Of a DNA stretch of 64,000 nt, positions 8,725 through 17,412 are shown one piece after another. Each line of letters starts with the position of its first letter. The first letter of the stretch is position 1. Source of the stretch: Halorussus halophilus (lineage in GTDB: Archaea > Halobacteriota > Halobacteria > Halobacteriales > Haladaptataceae). The notes beneath the pieces were generated by a model. That model saw nothing but the letters and a program-made list of their open reading frames with translations. It had not been told where the DNA came from and ran no database searches. The stretch lies in the NCBI RefSeq assembly GCF_008831545.1, contig NZ_CP044524.1, positions 1-64,000 on the forward strand, read 5' to 3'. Made by a program: the position numbers and the translations under genes.

Positions 8725-9747
8725 TCACTCGTTGCGACTCGCGTTCGTCACTACATTCGCGTTTTCGTGGCTCGAACTGCCTGTCAGCAGTGTATCTGTG
8801 ACGGGTTGGCCGGTACTCACGACGAAGGAGTATCTCCCGCTTCCCGGGTTATCTGGCAACGGAAGGACGACCACGCTGTAAGTTCCAGTCGAGTTGACGA
8901 GTTCCGACGGAACGACCAGCGTCTTCCGCTCGCTGGCGTTGACGAGCGTTCCCGCGAGCGCTCGCCCGCCTGGACTACCGACGAGAACTGCGAACGTTCC
9001 AGTGCCACCTGCTCTCGCGATATCGACGCGGAGCGTCTGGCCCTTCGTCGCGTTGATAGTGAACCAGTCTGTGTCCGTCTCGTTCGAAATGTTGGCGGCG
9101 AACGCCTGCCCGGACTGAATCGGGTTCGCAAAGTCCACCTCTTCGTTGGGTTCGCGCTCGACGCCTTCGGTCGGTCCGTTGCCATCGCTGACCAATCGTG
9201 GGAACGTCTCGATTGCGAGTGAGTACTCGCCGGTGCCGTCCGCGGACGGGGCGGAACACTCCGGGCATCTGAACTGGGACGCCGAAGCGACGATGACGTA
9301 GTACTGGCCTGCTTCTTCGAGAGGCACTGTCAGATTCTCGTTACTCGATTCTTCCAATAGCGCACTGGCGACGAAGTTCCCCTCGCTGTCGGCGACGGCG
9401 ATGCCGAACAGGCCGAACTCTTGGCCGAACCGCGAGACGTTGATGAGGAGGTTGTCGTCGCTGCTCGCGTTGATGCTGTAGAAGTCGATGTCGCCCGCGA
9501 CGGGAATCGTTCCCCGAATCTCGGTCGCTCCGGTGATCGGGTTCGCAGATTGGGCGTCGTCGTTCGGTTCGCTCTCGTTAGTCAGTTGCTGTATCGCGAC
9601 TGAGTTCGAAGTTGGAACTCCGAGAGCGGGGTCCTCGCTGACCGCCCGTGGAGTCGTCGCCACCGACGCCGTCGCCAGCGTAGTGCCACCCAGTACTAAC
9701 AGCGAGACAAGAACTACACACACTACCGTTCGTTTCGAGGAACTCAT
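8725..9747 (-). CDS. Secreted protein with two pre-peptidase C-terminal (PPC) domains
   Basis: This 340-residue protein has a Sec-type signal peptide (KRTVVCVVLVSLLVLGG then TLATASVA). It carries two copies of a PPC-like beta domain, recognised by the paired pattern NESEPNDDAQSANPI..GDIDFYSI (about residues 60-95) and EREPNEEVDFANPI..TDTDWFTI (about 195-230). PPC domains normally flank secreted peptidases and bind surfaces or substrates; here no catalytic domain is attached, so this may be a free-standing binding protein. The ATG at 9747 is preferred over an upstream ATG because it places the signal peptide at the end. There is no lipobox or C-terminal anchor. It is convergent with the MFS gene. 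Confidence 0.8.
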   Translation of the reverse strand: MSSSKRTVVCVVLVSLLVLGGTTLATASVATTPRAVSEDPALGVPTSNSVAIQQLTNESEPNDDAQSANPITGATEIRGTIPVAGDIDFYSINASSDDNLLINVSRFGQEFGLFGIAVADSEGNFVASALLEESSNENLTVPLEEAGQYYVIVASASQFRCPECSAPSADGTGEYSLAIETFPRLVSDGNGPTEGVEREPNEEVDFANPIQSGQAFAANISNETDTDWFTINATKGQTLRVDIARAGGTGTFAVLVGSPGGRALAGTLVNASERKTLVVPSELVNSTGTYSVVVLPLPDNPGSGRYSFVVSTGQPVTDTLLTGSSSHENANVVTNASRNE

Positions 9748-9954
9748 TGTGACCGCCCACAATGCGACTGAGGCTGGCTTGAAGCCTCCGGATAGTCGTA
9801 TCCCGGTACGCGCAGATACGAACCGTCGGACGAGCGATAACGTTCGTTACTCCAGCGAAATTGAACAGAACCCGCTCCTATCGAGTGAGAAACGCCCGTG
9901 CTGGAAACAGAGGGAGGCAGCAGTCGAGAGGGAGACGACGAGTACAGACTCGAC

Positions 9955-12558
9955 TCAGCGCAGGAAGCCGAGCAATTCGTAGTCGTGGTCCGGCGTGTAC
10001 TTTCGGAAGAGCAGACTGTTCGCTAACACGCTCACGCTGGAGAACGCCATCGCCGCGGCCGCAAGCACAGGCTGAAGCAGACCCAGACTTGCCAGCGGAA
10101 TCATCGCCGTGTTGTAGCCGAGCGCCCAGAAGAGGTTCTGCTTTATCTTCGAGAGCGTCCCCTCCGAGACGCGAATCGCCTTCAGCACGTCGGCCGGGTC
10201 GTCGCGCATCAGCGTCACGTCGGCGGCCTCGATGGCCACGTCGGTCCCGCTTCCGATGGCCGCGCCGACGTAGGCCGCGGCGAGTGCGGGCGCGTCGTTG
10301 ACACCGTCGCCGACCATCATGGCCTGTCGCCCTTCGGACTGAATCGACTCGACAGCGTCGGCCTTGTCTTCGGGGAGGACTTCCGCGCGGACGTTCCCCG
10401 TGTCGATGCCGACTTGTTCGGCGACGGCGCGCGCGGTGCGCTCGTTGTCGCCGGTAATCATCATCACGTCCCGGCCAGTCTCTTGCAGTTCCGCGACCGC
10501 ATCCTTCGCGCTCTCTTTGACCGTGTCGGCGTCGGCGACGACGCCGACCAACTGGTCATCGACGGCGATTAGCATCGCCGTCTTCCCCTCCGATTCGAGT
10601 CGCTCCATCGTCTCCTCGGCGCGCGCGGTGTCGATTCCGTCGTCTTCGAGCAGTTTCCGGTTGCCGACCAGCACCTCGCCGTGACTCGTCGTCGCGCGGA
10701 TGCCGTGACCGGGCACGTTCTCGAACGATTCGGGGTCTTCGACGGTGAGGTCTCGGCTCTCAGCGCCCGCGACGATTGCCTGCGCGAGCGGGTGTTCGCT
10801 CCCTTTCTCCGCGCTGGCGGCCGCAGAGAGGACGAACGCTTCGTCGATTTCTTGGGTAATGGTGGTACCCCCGTCGGCGCGATGCGACGACGGGTCCCCG
10901 AACGCCACCACGTCGGTCAGTTCCATCTCGCCCTCGGTGAGCGTCCCCGTCTTGTCGAAGACGACCGTGTCAACGTCTTTGACGCGTTCGAGTACGTCGC
11001 CGCCCTTGAACAGGACGCCGTTCTGTGCGCCGATGGAGGTGCCGACCATCGTCGCCGCCGGGGTCGCCAGTCCGAGCGCGCAGGGGCAGGCGATGAGGAC
11101 CGCCGAAGCGAAGACGACGATTGCGAACTCGAAGGTCGTGATGGTGCCGCCCGCGACCTGCGGGCCGCCAGCGACCAGTCCCCAGACGGGGAGCGAGTTC
11201 ACGAAGCCGGTGAGTACTTCGGGGAAGACGAACCATAGAATCCCCCAGAGCAGGGCGTTAGCGATGACGGCCGGGACGAAGTAGGCACTGATGCGGTCGG
11301 CGACCTGCTGAATCTCTGGCTGGCGGCTCTGGGCCTCCTTGACCATCTGGACGATTTGTTGGAGGGCCGTCTCCTCACCGACCTTCGTGGCCTCGACTTT
11401 GAGGACGCCGTTCTCGTTGACTGTCGCGCCGACGACTTCGTCACCGGGCGACTTCTCGACGGGGACGGACTCGCCCGTGACCATCGACTCGTCTACGGCG
11501 CTCTCGCCCTCGCGGACGATGCCGTCCGTGGGAACCTTCTCGCCCGGTCGGACGACCATCAGGTCGCCGACTTCGACTTCTTCGAGTGGGATTTCTTTCT
11601 CTTCGCCGTCCTCCTCGATGGTCGCCGTGTCGGCCTCCATTTCGAGGAGTTTTCGGAGTGCCTCGCTGGCTTGGCCCTTCGAGCGCGCTTCGAGGTAGTT
11701 GCCCAGCGTGATGAACACGAGGATGAGCGCGGCCGTCTCGAAGTAGAGCCCTCCTGACAAGCCGAACAGCACGGCGATGCTGTAGAGGTACGCCGTCGAG
11801 GATCCGAGCGCGATGAGCACGTCCATGTTCGCGGTGCGGTTCTTCACCAGCGCGGTGTAGGAGTTCTCGTAGAACTCCTTGCCGAGCAAGTACTGAACTG
11901 GCGTCGCCAGCGCGAACATCACCCAACCGAGCGGGACGCCGACGATGGAGTCACCGAGCAGGCCGTCGAACAGGAAGTGTTCGAACATGAAGAACACGAG
12001 CGGCGCGGAGAGGACAGCACCGAGCAGCACGAGATTCCGCTGTTTTCGAATCTCGGCTTGGCGAGCGGCTTCCCTGCGGTCTGTGGTCGATTCGCCGCTG
12101 GTCCCTTCTCCCTGTCCGTCCTCGCCACTGCTACGCTCGTCTTCGCGAACCGGCGAGTAGCCAGCGTCTTCGATGGCGTCGTAAAGGTCGGCCAGTCTCA
12201 CGTCCTCGGGGTTGTACCGAACGCTCGCCTCGTCGGTGGCGTAGTTGACCTCCGCGGAGACGACGCCCGGCACGGCGAGCAGGGCGTCTTCGTTGGCTTC
12301 CGCGCAGTTCGAACAGGACATGTCGGTGATAGCGACGGTCGTCTCATCGCTAACGGGGTCGTAGCCAGCGTCCTCGACAGCGGCGTAGATGTCGCCCAGC
12401 GAGACGTCTTCGGGGTCGTACTCGACCGACCCCTCGTCCGTGGCGAAGTTGACGTTCGCCTCTCGGACGCCGTCCAACTCCCCGAGCGCGTCTTCGACGG
12501 TGCCCGAGCAGTTGGCGCAACTCATACCTCCGATTGCGAGGTGTGTCTTTCGCGCCAT
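9955..12558 (-). CDS. copA: CopA copper-exporting P1B-type ATPase
   Basis: This 867-residue protein has two N-terminal heavy-metal-associated domains with Cys14/Cys17 (GMSCANC) and Cys82/Cys85 (DMSCSNC). A membrane region follows with the transport motif CPC (near residue 489, [13 protein letters not shown]), the phosphorylation site DKTGTL (near 533), TGES in the actuator domain, the SEHPLA motif and GDGVND near 752. All marks of a Cu+-exporting CopA (P1B-1) are intact. It pumps Cu+ out of the cytoplasm using ATP. Its likely chaperone CopZ and an AsnC-TRASH copper regulator lie 37 kb away in this window rather than beside it. A GAAAATTTTC palindrome about 80 bases upstream (12634-12643) probably belongs to the promoter. 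Confidence 0.95.
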   Translation of the reverse strand: MARKTHLAIGGMSCANCSGTVEDALGELDGVREANVNFATDEGSVEYDPEDVSLGDIYAAVEDAGYDPVSDETTVAITDMSCSNCAEANEDALLAVPGVVSAEVNYATDEASVRYNPEDVRLADLYDAIEDAGYSPVREDERSSGEDGQGEGTSGESTTDRREAARQAEIRKQRNLVLLGAVLSAPLVFFMFEHFLFDGLLGDSIVGVPLGWVMFALATPVQYLLGKEFYENSYTALVKNRTANMDVLIALGSSTAYLYSIAVLFGLSGGLYFETAALILVFITLGNYLEARSKGQASEALRKLLEMEADTATIEEDGEEKEIPLEEVEVGDLMVVRPGEKVPTDGIVREGESAVDESMVTGESVPVEKSPGDEVVGATVNENGVLKVEATKVGEETALQQIVQMVKEAQSRQPEIQQVADRISAYFVPAVIANALLWGILWFVFPEVLTGFVNSLPVWGLVAGGPQVAGGTITTFEFAIVVFASAVLIACPCALGLATPAATMVGTSIGAQNGVLFKGGDVLERVKDVDTVVFDKTGTLTEGEMELTDVVAFGDPSSHRADGGTTITQEIDEAFVLSAAASAEKGSEHPLAQAIVAGAESRDLTVEDPESFENVPGHGIRATTSHGEVLVGNRKLLEDDGIDTARAEETMERLESEGKTAMLIAVDDQLVGVVADADTVKESAKDAVAELQETGRDVMMITGDNERTARAVAEQVGIDTGNVRAEVLPEDKADAVESIQSEGRQAMMVGDGVNDAPALAAAYVGAAIGSGTDVAIEAADVTLMRDDPADVLKAIRVSEGTLSKIKQNLFWALGYNTAMIPLASLGLLQPVLAAAAMAFSSVSVLANSLLFRKYTPDHDYELLGFLR

Positions 12559-13082
12559 GATGGTTACTTGTTAGGTACTAAGGGTTCCTCATTGAAGCGA
12601 CTTCTCACTTACAGAGCAAAGAATTCCGAGGGAGAAAATTTTCGAAGTGTCCTCTCTAACCCCCCGAACCTTAGTTACCAAATCTAGTTCTCCATCTCGA
12701 ACACCGACTGCCGCTGGCGGCGCACGCTCACCGTTCGAACTGGCAGTACTTCGCCACGTGACCGACGCCTGCGAAGCCGATGGCGAGTCAGGGAGTACCT
12801 GCCGTCCGTAAAACGACAGTTCGGCCGCGTCTGGGTGTGTCTGAATTCGTTACAGGTCGCGAGTAACAATGGTGGACAGCGTGGTCTCTCCGACTACTCG
12901 AAGCATCGACAGACGACTGTGGCGGCCACATTCTTCGACGCCACACGAACGAGACGCGAGAGAACGACAGACGGACCGAGAGACCGAGAAATGCAAACCA
13001 GTAGAATACCCACGAGAACGACGACGAAGGCGACAGACCGAGCATCTAGATGGAGTCGGGCGACGGGAGACGGGGACCAGCG
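12559..13082. other. Intergenic stretch between copA and the deacetylase operon
   Basis: This region holds two divergent promoters and no convincing gene. The A/T-rich block 12630-12690, with GAAAATTTTC at 12634-12643, is the probable copA promoter. Frames present here lack haloarchaeal codon bias and recognisable domains. From about 12950 the plus strand becomes purine-rich up to the ATG at 13083. Confidence 0.5.
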
Positions 13083-13619
13083 ATGAATCTCCGAAGGACA
13101 CTCGCTCGACTGCTGTCGCAACCGGGAGGCGCGGAGAGAGGCGCCGGTAGCGACAGGGAATTGCTACAATATGGCGGGACAATGGTCGGAGACCAGTCGG
13201 CGCTGTCGCCGTTCGAACCGAGCGAGATGCGATGTCCTGACTGTCGTTCGGCCCGCGTCGGAACCTGCGACGTCTGTCCGAGTTGCGACTCGACTGCCGT
13301 CGAGCGCCGCGACGTGCTCGAACACTTCGACTGCGGGTGCGTCCAGCCCCGGTCCGCGTTCGAAGCAGATGCAGGGTACGTCTGCCCGAAGTGTCGGACG
13401 AATCTCGGGTCGTTCGGCGTCGATTTCGCCCGAATCGGCGTCGTCTACGACTGCGCTACGTGTTCGTCCCGATTCGGGCCGAACGACAGACAGCCTGTCT
13501 GTCTCGCCTGCGAGAGCGGGACGAAGCGCACGGGAGAGAACGGTCTAAGACACGGGTCAGCGACTGCGCTCTACGAACAGGTGTCCCAGACGCCGCTCCT
13601 CGAACGAGGGTCGGAGTGA
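13083..13619 (+). CDS. Cysteine-rich metal-binding protein, TackOD1-like
   Basis: This 178-residue soluble protein has six cysteine clusters: C51/C54 (CPDC), C62/C65/C68, C84/C86 (CGC), C101/C104 (CPKC), C124/C127 (CATC) and C140/C143 (CLAC). This arrangement of several zinc ribbons around VLEHFDCGCV and GVDFARIGVVYDC resembles the TackOD1 output domain, first described in thaumarchaeal signalling proteins; I hold that name with moderate confidence. No enzyme motif is seen. Its TGA overlaps the GTG of the polysaccharide deacetylase gene (GTGA), so it is co-translated with the two polysaccharide genes and is probably a cytoplasmic regulator or cofactor of that system. ATG 13083 is chosen over ATG 13050, whose extra codons are a low-complexity lead. 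Confidence 0.65.
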   Translation: MNLRRTLARLLSQPGGAERGAGSDRELLQYGGTMVGDQSALSPFEPSEMRCPDCRSARVGTCDVCPSCDSTAVERRDVLEHFDCGCVQPRSAFEADAGYVCPKCRTNLGSFGVDFARIGVVYDCATCSSRFGPNDRQPVCLACESGTKRTGENGLRHGSATALYEQVSQTPLLERGSE

Positions 13620-14656
13620 CCGGAGAGACGACCGGGAGCCAGCGGTTCCTCGCGGCCACGTTCGCGGTATTGCTCCTCTCGACGGCCGCGACTGCGACTG
13701 TGTCCGCGAGCACTACCGCTGGACCCGCCACCCTGGAGTACCGCTCTATCGTCATCTTCCGGACTGACGACGTTCAGCCGTGGTATCGAGCGGACGCACT
13801 CGACGCGGTGAACGGCGTGTTCGCCGCGGAAGACGTTCCCGTCACGCACGCCGTCATCCCGACAATCGACGGCAAACCGGTCACAGCGTCCGGCGACTTC
13901 TGCTCGCGTCTGCGAGCGATGCAGGCCGAGAACTCGAACATCGAGTGGGCACTCCACGGCTACGACCACGGCGCGAAGACGGCGTTCTACGGCCGTAGCG
14001 AGTTCGGTGGTCTCCCCGCCGACCGACAGAGAGAGATGGTCGCCGAGGGCCACAGGACACTGACCGACTGCGTCGGGCCGACGAAGACGTTCGTCCCGCA
14101 GTTCAACACCCACGACCACAACACGACGCGGGCACTTCGGGAATCGGGTTACACCGTCGTCTCCGCGAACCGGTGGTTCGACCGGACGTACTACGGCGAA
14201 GGAGAACCGTTCGTCGCCGACGGCGTGGTCCACGTCCCGAGCAGCGAACCCTTCGTGGCCAACTGGACGACGAACCGACTCCGAGACCCTGCCGCGCTTC
14301 ACGCGTCGTTCGAGTCGGCCTACGACGACGGAGAGTTGTACGTCCAGATGCTCCACTACCCGACGTTTTCGGACGAGCGGAAGGTCGAACAGCTTCGGTC
14401 GTTCGTCCAGTTCGTGAAGGCGCACGACGGCGTGAAGTTCACGACGCTCGGGGAGTTCGCGCAGGCGTATCGGAGCGGTCGCCTCCTGAAGACGAGCGAT
14501 GGGTGGCTGTACCGCGAGCAGGGGCACGGGGCGTTCCCGCGACCGCTCGTGGCGAGCGAGAGCAGTTGGTGGGTCCGTGACCTGCGTGCTAACGGCCTGA
14601 GAGGAGAGGCGGCCGACGCAGACGAACTGGAACCGACGGAGAGCGACGACGAATGA
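13616..14656 (+). CDS. Secreted polysaccharide deacetylase-like protein (PgaB/IcaB-like role)
   Basis: This 346-residue protein starts at the GTG overlapping the previous stop. It has a signal peptide (FLAATFAVLLLSTAATATVSA) and a NodB-type deacetylase fold: metal-site Asp-Asp in IFRTDDVQPW, later His in WALHGYDHG, and PQFNTHDHNT. It also resembles DUF2334 deacetylases. The role suggested is N-deacetylation of an amino-sugar polysaccharide outside the membrane as it is exported. Its TGA overlaps the ATG of the processive glycosyltransferase (ATGA), the same pairing of deacetylase and synthase as in bacterial pga/ica loci. The substrate is inferred from this pairing. Confidence 0.8.
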   Translation: MTGETTGSQRFLAATFAVLLLSTAATATVSASTTAGPATLEYRSIVIFRTDDVQPWYRADALDAVNGVFAAEDVPVTHAVIPTIDGKPVTASGDFCSRLRAMQAENSNIEWALHGYDHGAKTAFYGRSEFGGLPADRQREMVAEGHRTLTDCVGPTKTFVPQFNTHDHNTTRALRESGYTVVSANRWFDRTYYGEGEPFVADGVVHVPSSEPFVANWTTNRLRDPAALHASFESAYDDGELYVQMLHYPTFSDERKVEQLRSFVQFVKAHDGVKFTTLGEFAQAYRSGRLLKTSDGWLYREQGHGAFPRPLVASESSWWVRDLRANGLRGEAADADELEPTESDDE

Positions 14657-16143
14657 GTGTCGGCGCTCGACGACACCTCGTCTCGCTGCTTGCAGTCGCA
14701 TTCCTCGCCGGTGGCTTCGCCGTCCTTGCGACGGTGGTCCCGCTCGAACTGCTAGTAGTCTGCTTGCTGACCGGCGGCACAGTCGGCGGTCTGCTCGTGG
14801 TCGCCAACTGGCGCGCGACGGAACACCAAGCGGCGAACGCCCGTGCGTTCCCCCGACCCGCACCGTTGCTGATTGCGTTTCTCGTCTGCGTACCGCTCCT
14901 GTTCGGCGGCGCGCTCGCGTTTCGACGCTCGTTCTCGGCGACGCGGGTCGTCCTGCTGGTCGCGCTGACGTTCGTCTGCTTCTGGTACCTGCTCGTCGTG
15001 CCGCTGGCGTGGTATCACGCGCGACGGGGCGAACCGAACTGTGAACCCAACCAGCCACTGTCTGCTGTCAGCGTCCTCGTGCCCGCCTACGACGAAGCGG
15101 GCTACGTCGGCGACTGCGTCGAACACCTACTCGCGAGCGACTACCCCGAGAGTCTACTGGAAGTCGTCGTCGTGGACGACGGAAGCAGCGACGAAACGTA
15201 CGCGGAGGCGAGCGAGTACGCCGACCGTGGCGTCACCGTCGTTCGTCGGCCCAACGGCGGCAAACACGCCGCGCTGAACTACGGCCTGCTGTACGCCTCC
15301 GGCGAGGTAATCGTCACGGTGGACGCCGACGCCTTGGTCGAACCCGAGGCGATACGCCGACTGGTCGGCGTCCTCCAGGACGACCCCGAAGCGAACGCGG
15401 TGGCGGGCAACGTCAAAGTCGCCAATCAGACCAACGTCGTTACCACCTGCCAGACCATCGATTATCTCGTCAGCATCAACGTGGTCCGGGGAGCGTTCGA
15501 CCTGTTCGGAGCCGTGCCAGTCGTTCCAGGCGTGTTGGGAGCCTACCGGCGCGAAGTCCTCGAAGGCACGGGGTTCTACGACCCGGACACGCTGACCGAG
15601 GACTTCGACGCGACGGTGAAGACGCTGAAAGTCGGCGGCACCGTCCGGGCGACCACTGCCGCCTGCGCTCACACCGAAGCGCCGGGTACGTGGCGGGACC
15701 TCTATCGCCAGCGACTCAGGTGGTACCGCGGAAACCTGATGACGCTGTGGAAGCACCGTGACGCGTTCACGAACCCGCGGTTCGGCGCACTGTACCGGTT
15801 CGCGTTCCCGCTCTGGTTGCTCACGATGCTGTTCGTCCCGCTGGCAGGACTACTGACGATGGGTCTGCTGGTCGTCGCAGTAATCGCAGGAGTCGGAGCG
15901 AGCGCGCTGGCAGTCGCTTGCGTCTTCCTGCTGTTGCAGGCCGCCATCACGATTCTCGGGGTGCAGATGGAGGACGAAGACTACTCGCTGGTCGCGTACG
16001 CGCCGCTGTTCGTCCTCGCCTACAAGCCATTCCTCGACCTCGTGATGGTCAAGAGCGCGTTCGACCTCCTGCTCGGCCGGGAGCTATCGTGGACGAGCGC
16101 GGACCGCTTGGACGGACTAGGCGTTCTCTCGAAACGCGAGTGA
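14653..16143 (+). CDS. Processive membrane glycosyltransferase, family 2 (PgaC/IcaA-like)
   Basis: This 496-residue protein has two pairs of N-terminal transmembrane helices (about 8-52 and 70-120), a cytoplasmic GT-A domain and three to four C-terminal helices. The catalytic motifs of processive GT2 synthases are all visible: VVDDGS (Asp175-Asp176), VDADA (Asp224/Asp226), TED (315-317) and QRLRW (353-357). Enzymes with this layout, including N-acetylglucosaminyl, hyaluronan and cellulose synthases, polymerise a nucleotide sugar and push the chain through the membrane. Neighbouring secreted deacetylase favours a poly-N-acetylglucosamine-like product. It is the last gene of a three-gene overlapping unit. 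There is no c-di-GMP-binding PilZ domain. Confidence 0.85.
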   Translation: MSVGARRHLVSLLAVAFLAGGFAVLATVVPLELLVVCLLTGGTVGGLLVVANWRATEHQAANARAFPRPAPLLIAFLVCVPLLFGGALAFRRSFSATRVVLLVALTFVCFWYLLVVPLAWYHARRGEPNCEPNQPLSAVSVLVPAYDEAGYVGDCVEHLLASDYPESLLEVVVVDDGSSDETYAEASEYADRGVTVVRRPNGGKHAALNYGLLYASGEVIVTVDADALVEPEAIRRLVGVLQDDPEANAVAGNVKVANQTNVVTTCQTIDYLVSINVVRGAFDLFGAVPVVPGVLGAYRREVLEGTGFYDPDTLTEDFDATVKTLKVGGTVRATTAACAHTEAPGTWRDLYRQRLRWYRGNLMTLWKHRDAFTNPRFGALYRFAFPLWLLTMLFVPLAGLLTMGLLVVAVIAGVGASALAVACVFLLLQAAITILGVQMEDEDYSLVAYAPLFVLAYKPFLDLVMVKSAFDLLLGRELSWTSADRLDGLGVLSKRE

Positions 16144-16220
16144 CCACGAACGTTTTTAAAATTCATTTGGGTTAGTACAAATCTAGTAGTTTTATTCGCG
16201 ACGCTCCCGCACGTTCGAGT

Positions 16221-16709
16221 ATGTCTAACGAGTTGACGACCCGAAAAGCGACGCTCGCGGACTCGAAGACCGAGATGAGCGAGATTCTGATGCCCGACGA
16301 CACGAACAACCTCGGCCGCGCGCTCGGCGGGTCGGTCCTCCACTGGATGGACATCTGCGGGGCCATCTCCGCCCGACGGTTCTCACGCCGACAGGTCGTC
16401 ACGGCGTCGATGGACCACGTAGATTTTCTGGCGGCAATCGACCTCGGCGAAATCGTCGTCACGGAGGCCTACGTCTTCGAAACTGGGGCGACGAGCATGG
16501 ACGTGAAAGTAGACGTGTCCGCAGAACGACCGAGTACCGGCGAGTGCCGCGAGACGGCGAGTTCGTTCTTCACCTTCGTCGCGCTGGACGACGACGAAAA
16601 TTCGGCGAACGTGCCAGAACTGCGCTGTCCGACCGCAGAGCAGAAGCGCCAGCGGGAGCGCGCGCTCGAAGAACGCGCAGAACGCCGAGAGGAGTTAGCG
16701 ACGAAGTGA
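16221..16709 (+). CDS. Acyl-CoA thioesterase, hotdog fold (YciA/ACOT-like)
   Basis: This 162-residue protein has one hotdog domain. NNLGRALGGSVLHWMDICGAISA contains the Asn/Asp-rich start and GG-x4-WMD helix of the acyl-CoA thioesterase group, and DHVDFLAAIDLGEIV matches the second conserved strand. It should hydrolyse acyl-CoA to free acid plus CoA in the cytoplasm. The last 25 residues are a charged Glu/Arg helix. It stands alone, with an A/T-rich block TAGTTTTATT about 30 bases before the ATG suggesting its own promoter and a short or absent leader. Confidence 0.88.
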   Translation: MSNELTTRKATLADSKTEMSEILMPDDTNNLGRALGGSVLHWMDICGAISARRFSRRQVVTASMDHVDFLAAIDLGEIVVTEAYVFETGATSMDVKVDVSAERPSTGECRETASSFFTFVALDDDENSANVPELRCPTAEQKRQRERALEERAERREELATK

Positions 16710-16751
16710 ACGCCTACAAAACTTATACCACGAGAGTCGGACAACGAACGT

Positions 16752-17147
16752 ATGGCAGACAATTGGTCCTTCCTCCGCCTCGTCGCGGGATTCCTCCTCG
16801 TATTCGCTAGCGTCCTCGGGTTCGTCGCGACCGTCGAACACGACCAACACTGTAAGATTACGGGTACGGAAAGCGAGAATCCCGGCGGGTACGCCGTTGA
16901 GTACTCGCAACTGAACAGCGAGCAACAGCAAGTCTTCGACCAGATGCGCCAGAATCAGGGCGAGGGAGTCAACAGCGACGCCTGCGTCAGTGAGACGGTG
17001 CAGTATCAAGAGCAGTACTTCGCCGTCAACCACTGGCGAACCATCGTGTGGCAGAACCCGCCGACGTTGGCCTCGGTTGCCGTCTTCCTCGGTGGCGTAG
17101 CTGTCGTCCTCTCGCTCGTCCGCAAGCAGATAGACGCGACGCCGTGA
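16752..17147 (+). CDS. Conserved haloarchaeal two-helix membrane protein, unknown function
   Basis: This 131-residue protein has an N-terminal hydrophobic helix (about 8-28) and a C-terminal one (about 101-121). About 70 residues between them carry two cysteines (in DQHCKI and SDACVS) that could form a disulfide outside the cell. I do not recognise the family. It follows the thioesterase by 42 bases with a possible promoter (CTTATACC near 16725). Confidence 0.65.
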   Translation: MADNWSFLRLVAGFLLVFASVLGFVATVEHDQHCKITGTESENPGGYAVEYSQLNSEQQQVFDQMRQNQGEGVNSDACVSETVQYQEQYFAVNHWRTIVWQNPPTLASVAVFLGGVAVVLSLVRKQIDATP

Positions 17148-17228
17148 TAGCAGCGCAGCGAGAGTAGTCGGAAAAGGAAATATTCAGCTAGTCGAATATT
17201 TTTGCGTGATGGCATTCAAATATCTGGC

Positions 17229-17399
17229 ATGAGTGCCCCCGAAGACCACGAGTGAGACACCACAGGGAGCTACTCGAACCGCTGGATTGGGTCCTCGGAT
17301 TTCATCGACAGTTCGGCGTTCCGCAGCATGCTCGTCCTGTTGGTGCTGCTCGCGTTGGTGTTCGGAATGCTGTTCTGGCTTCCCCAGATGACGGCGTGA
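17229..17399 (+). pseudogene. Small single-span membrane gene interrupted by an in-frame TGA
   Basis: An ATG at 17229 lies about 30 bases after an A/T-rich box (AATATTTTT, 17195-17203), as expected for a leaderless haloarchaeal transcript. It codes for MSAPEDHE and meets TGA at 17253-17255. The same frame then stays open for 47 more codons to TGA at 17397, giving a hydrophilic stretch (SNRWIGSSDFIDSSAFRS) and a strong transmembrane helix (MLVLLVLLALVFGMLFW). One base change, CGA to TGA, would explain the stop. A 23-residue peptide from the internal ATG at 17328 is an alternative product. Sequencing error is also possible. Confidence 0.35.
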
Positions 17400-17412
17400 A
17401 CGGATTTCGTGG

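Noticed and set aside
12788-13045. Minus-strand frame upstream of the TackOD1-like gene
   Set aside because: It has no start signal, no domain and atypical composition, and overlaps the divergent promoter region.
13571-15058. Long minus-strand frame opposite the deacetylase/GT2 operon
   Set aside because: Arg/Val-rich sequence with no domain; the plus-strand genes have complete motifs and coupled starts.
17253-17255. Selenocysteine at the in-frame TGA of the small membrane gene
   Set aside because: Haloarchaea are not known to use selenocysteine, and no SECIS-like hairpin is apparent; a point mutation is simpler.
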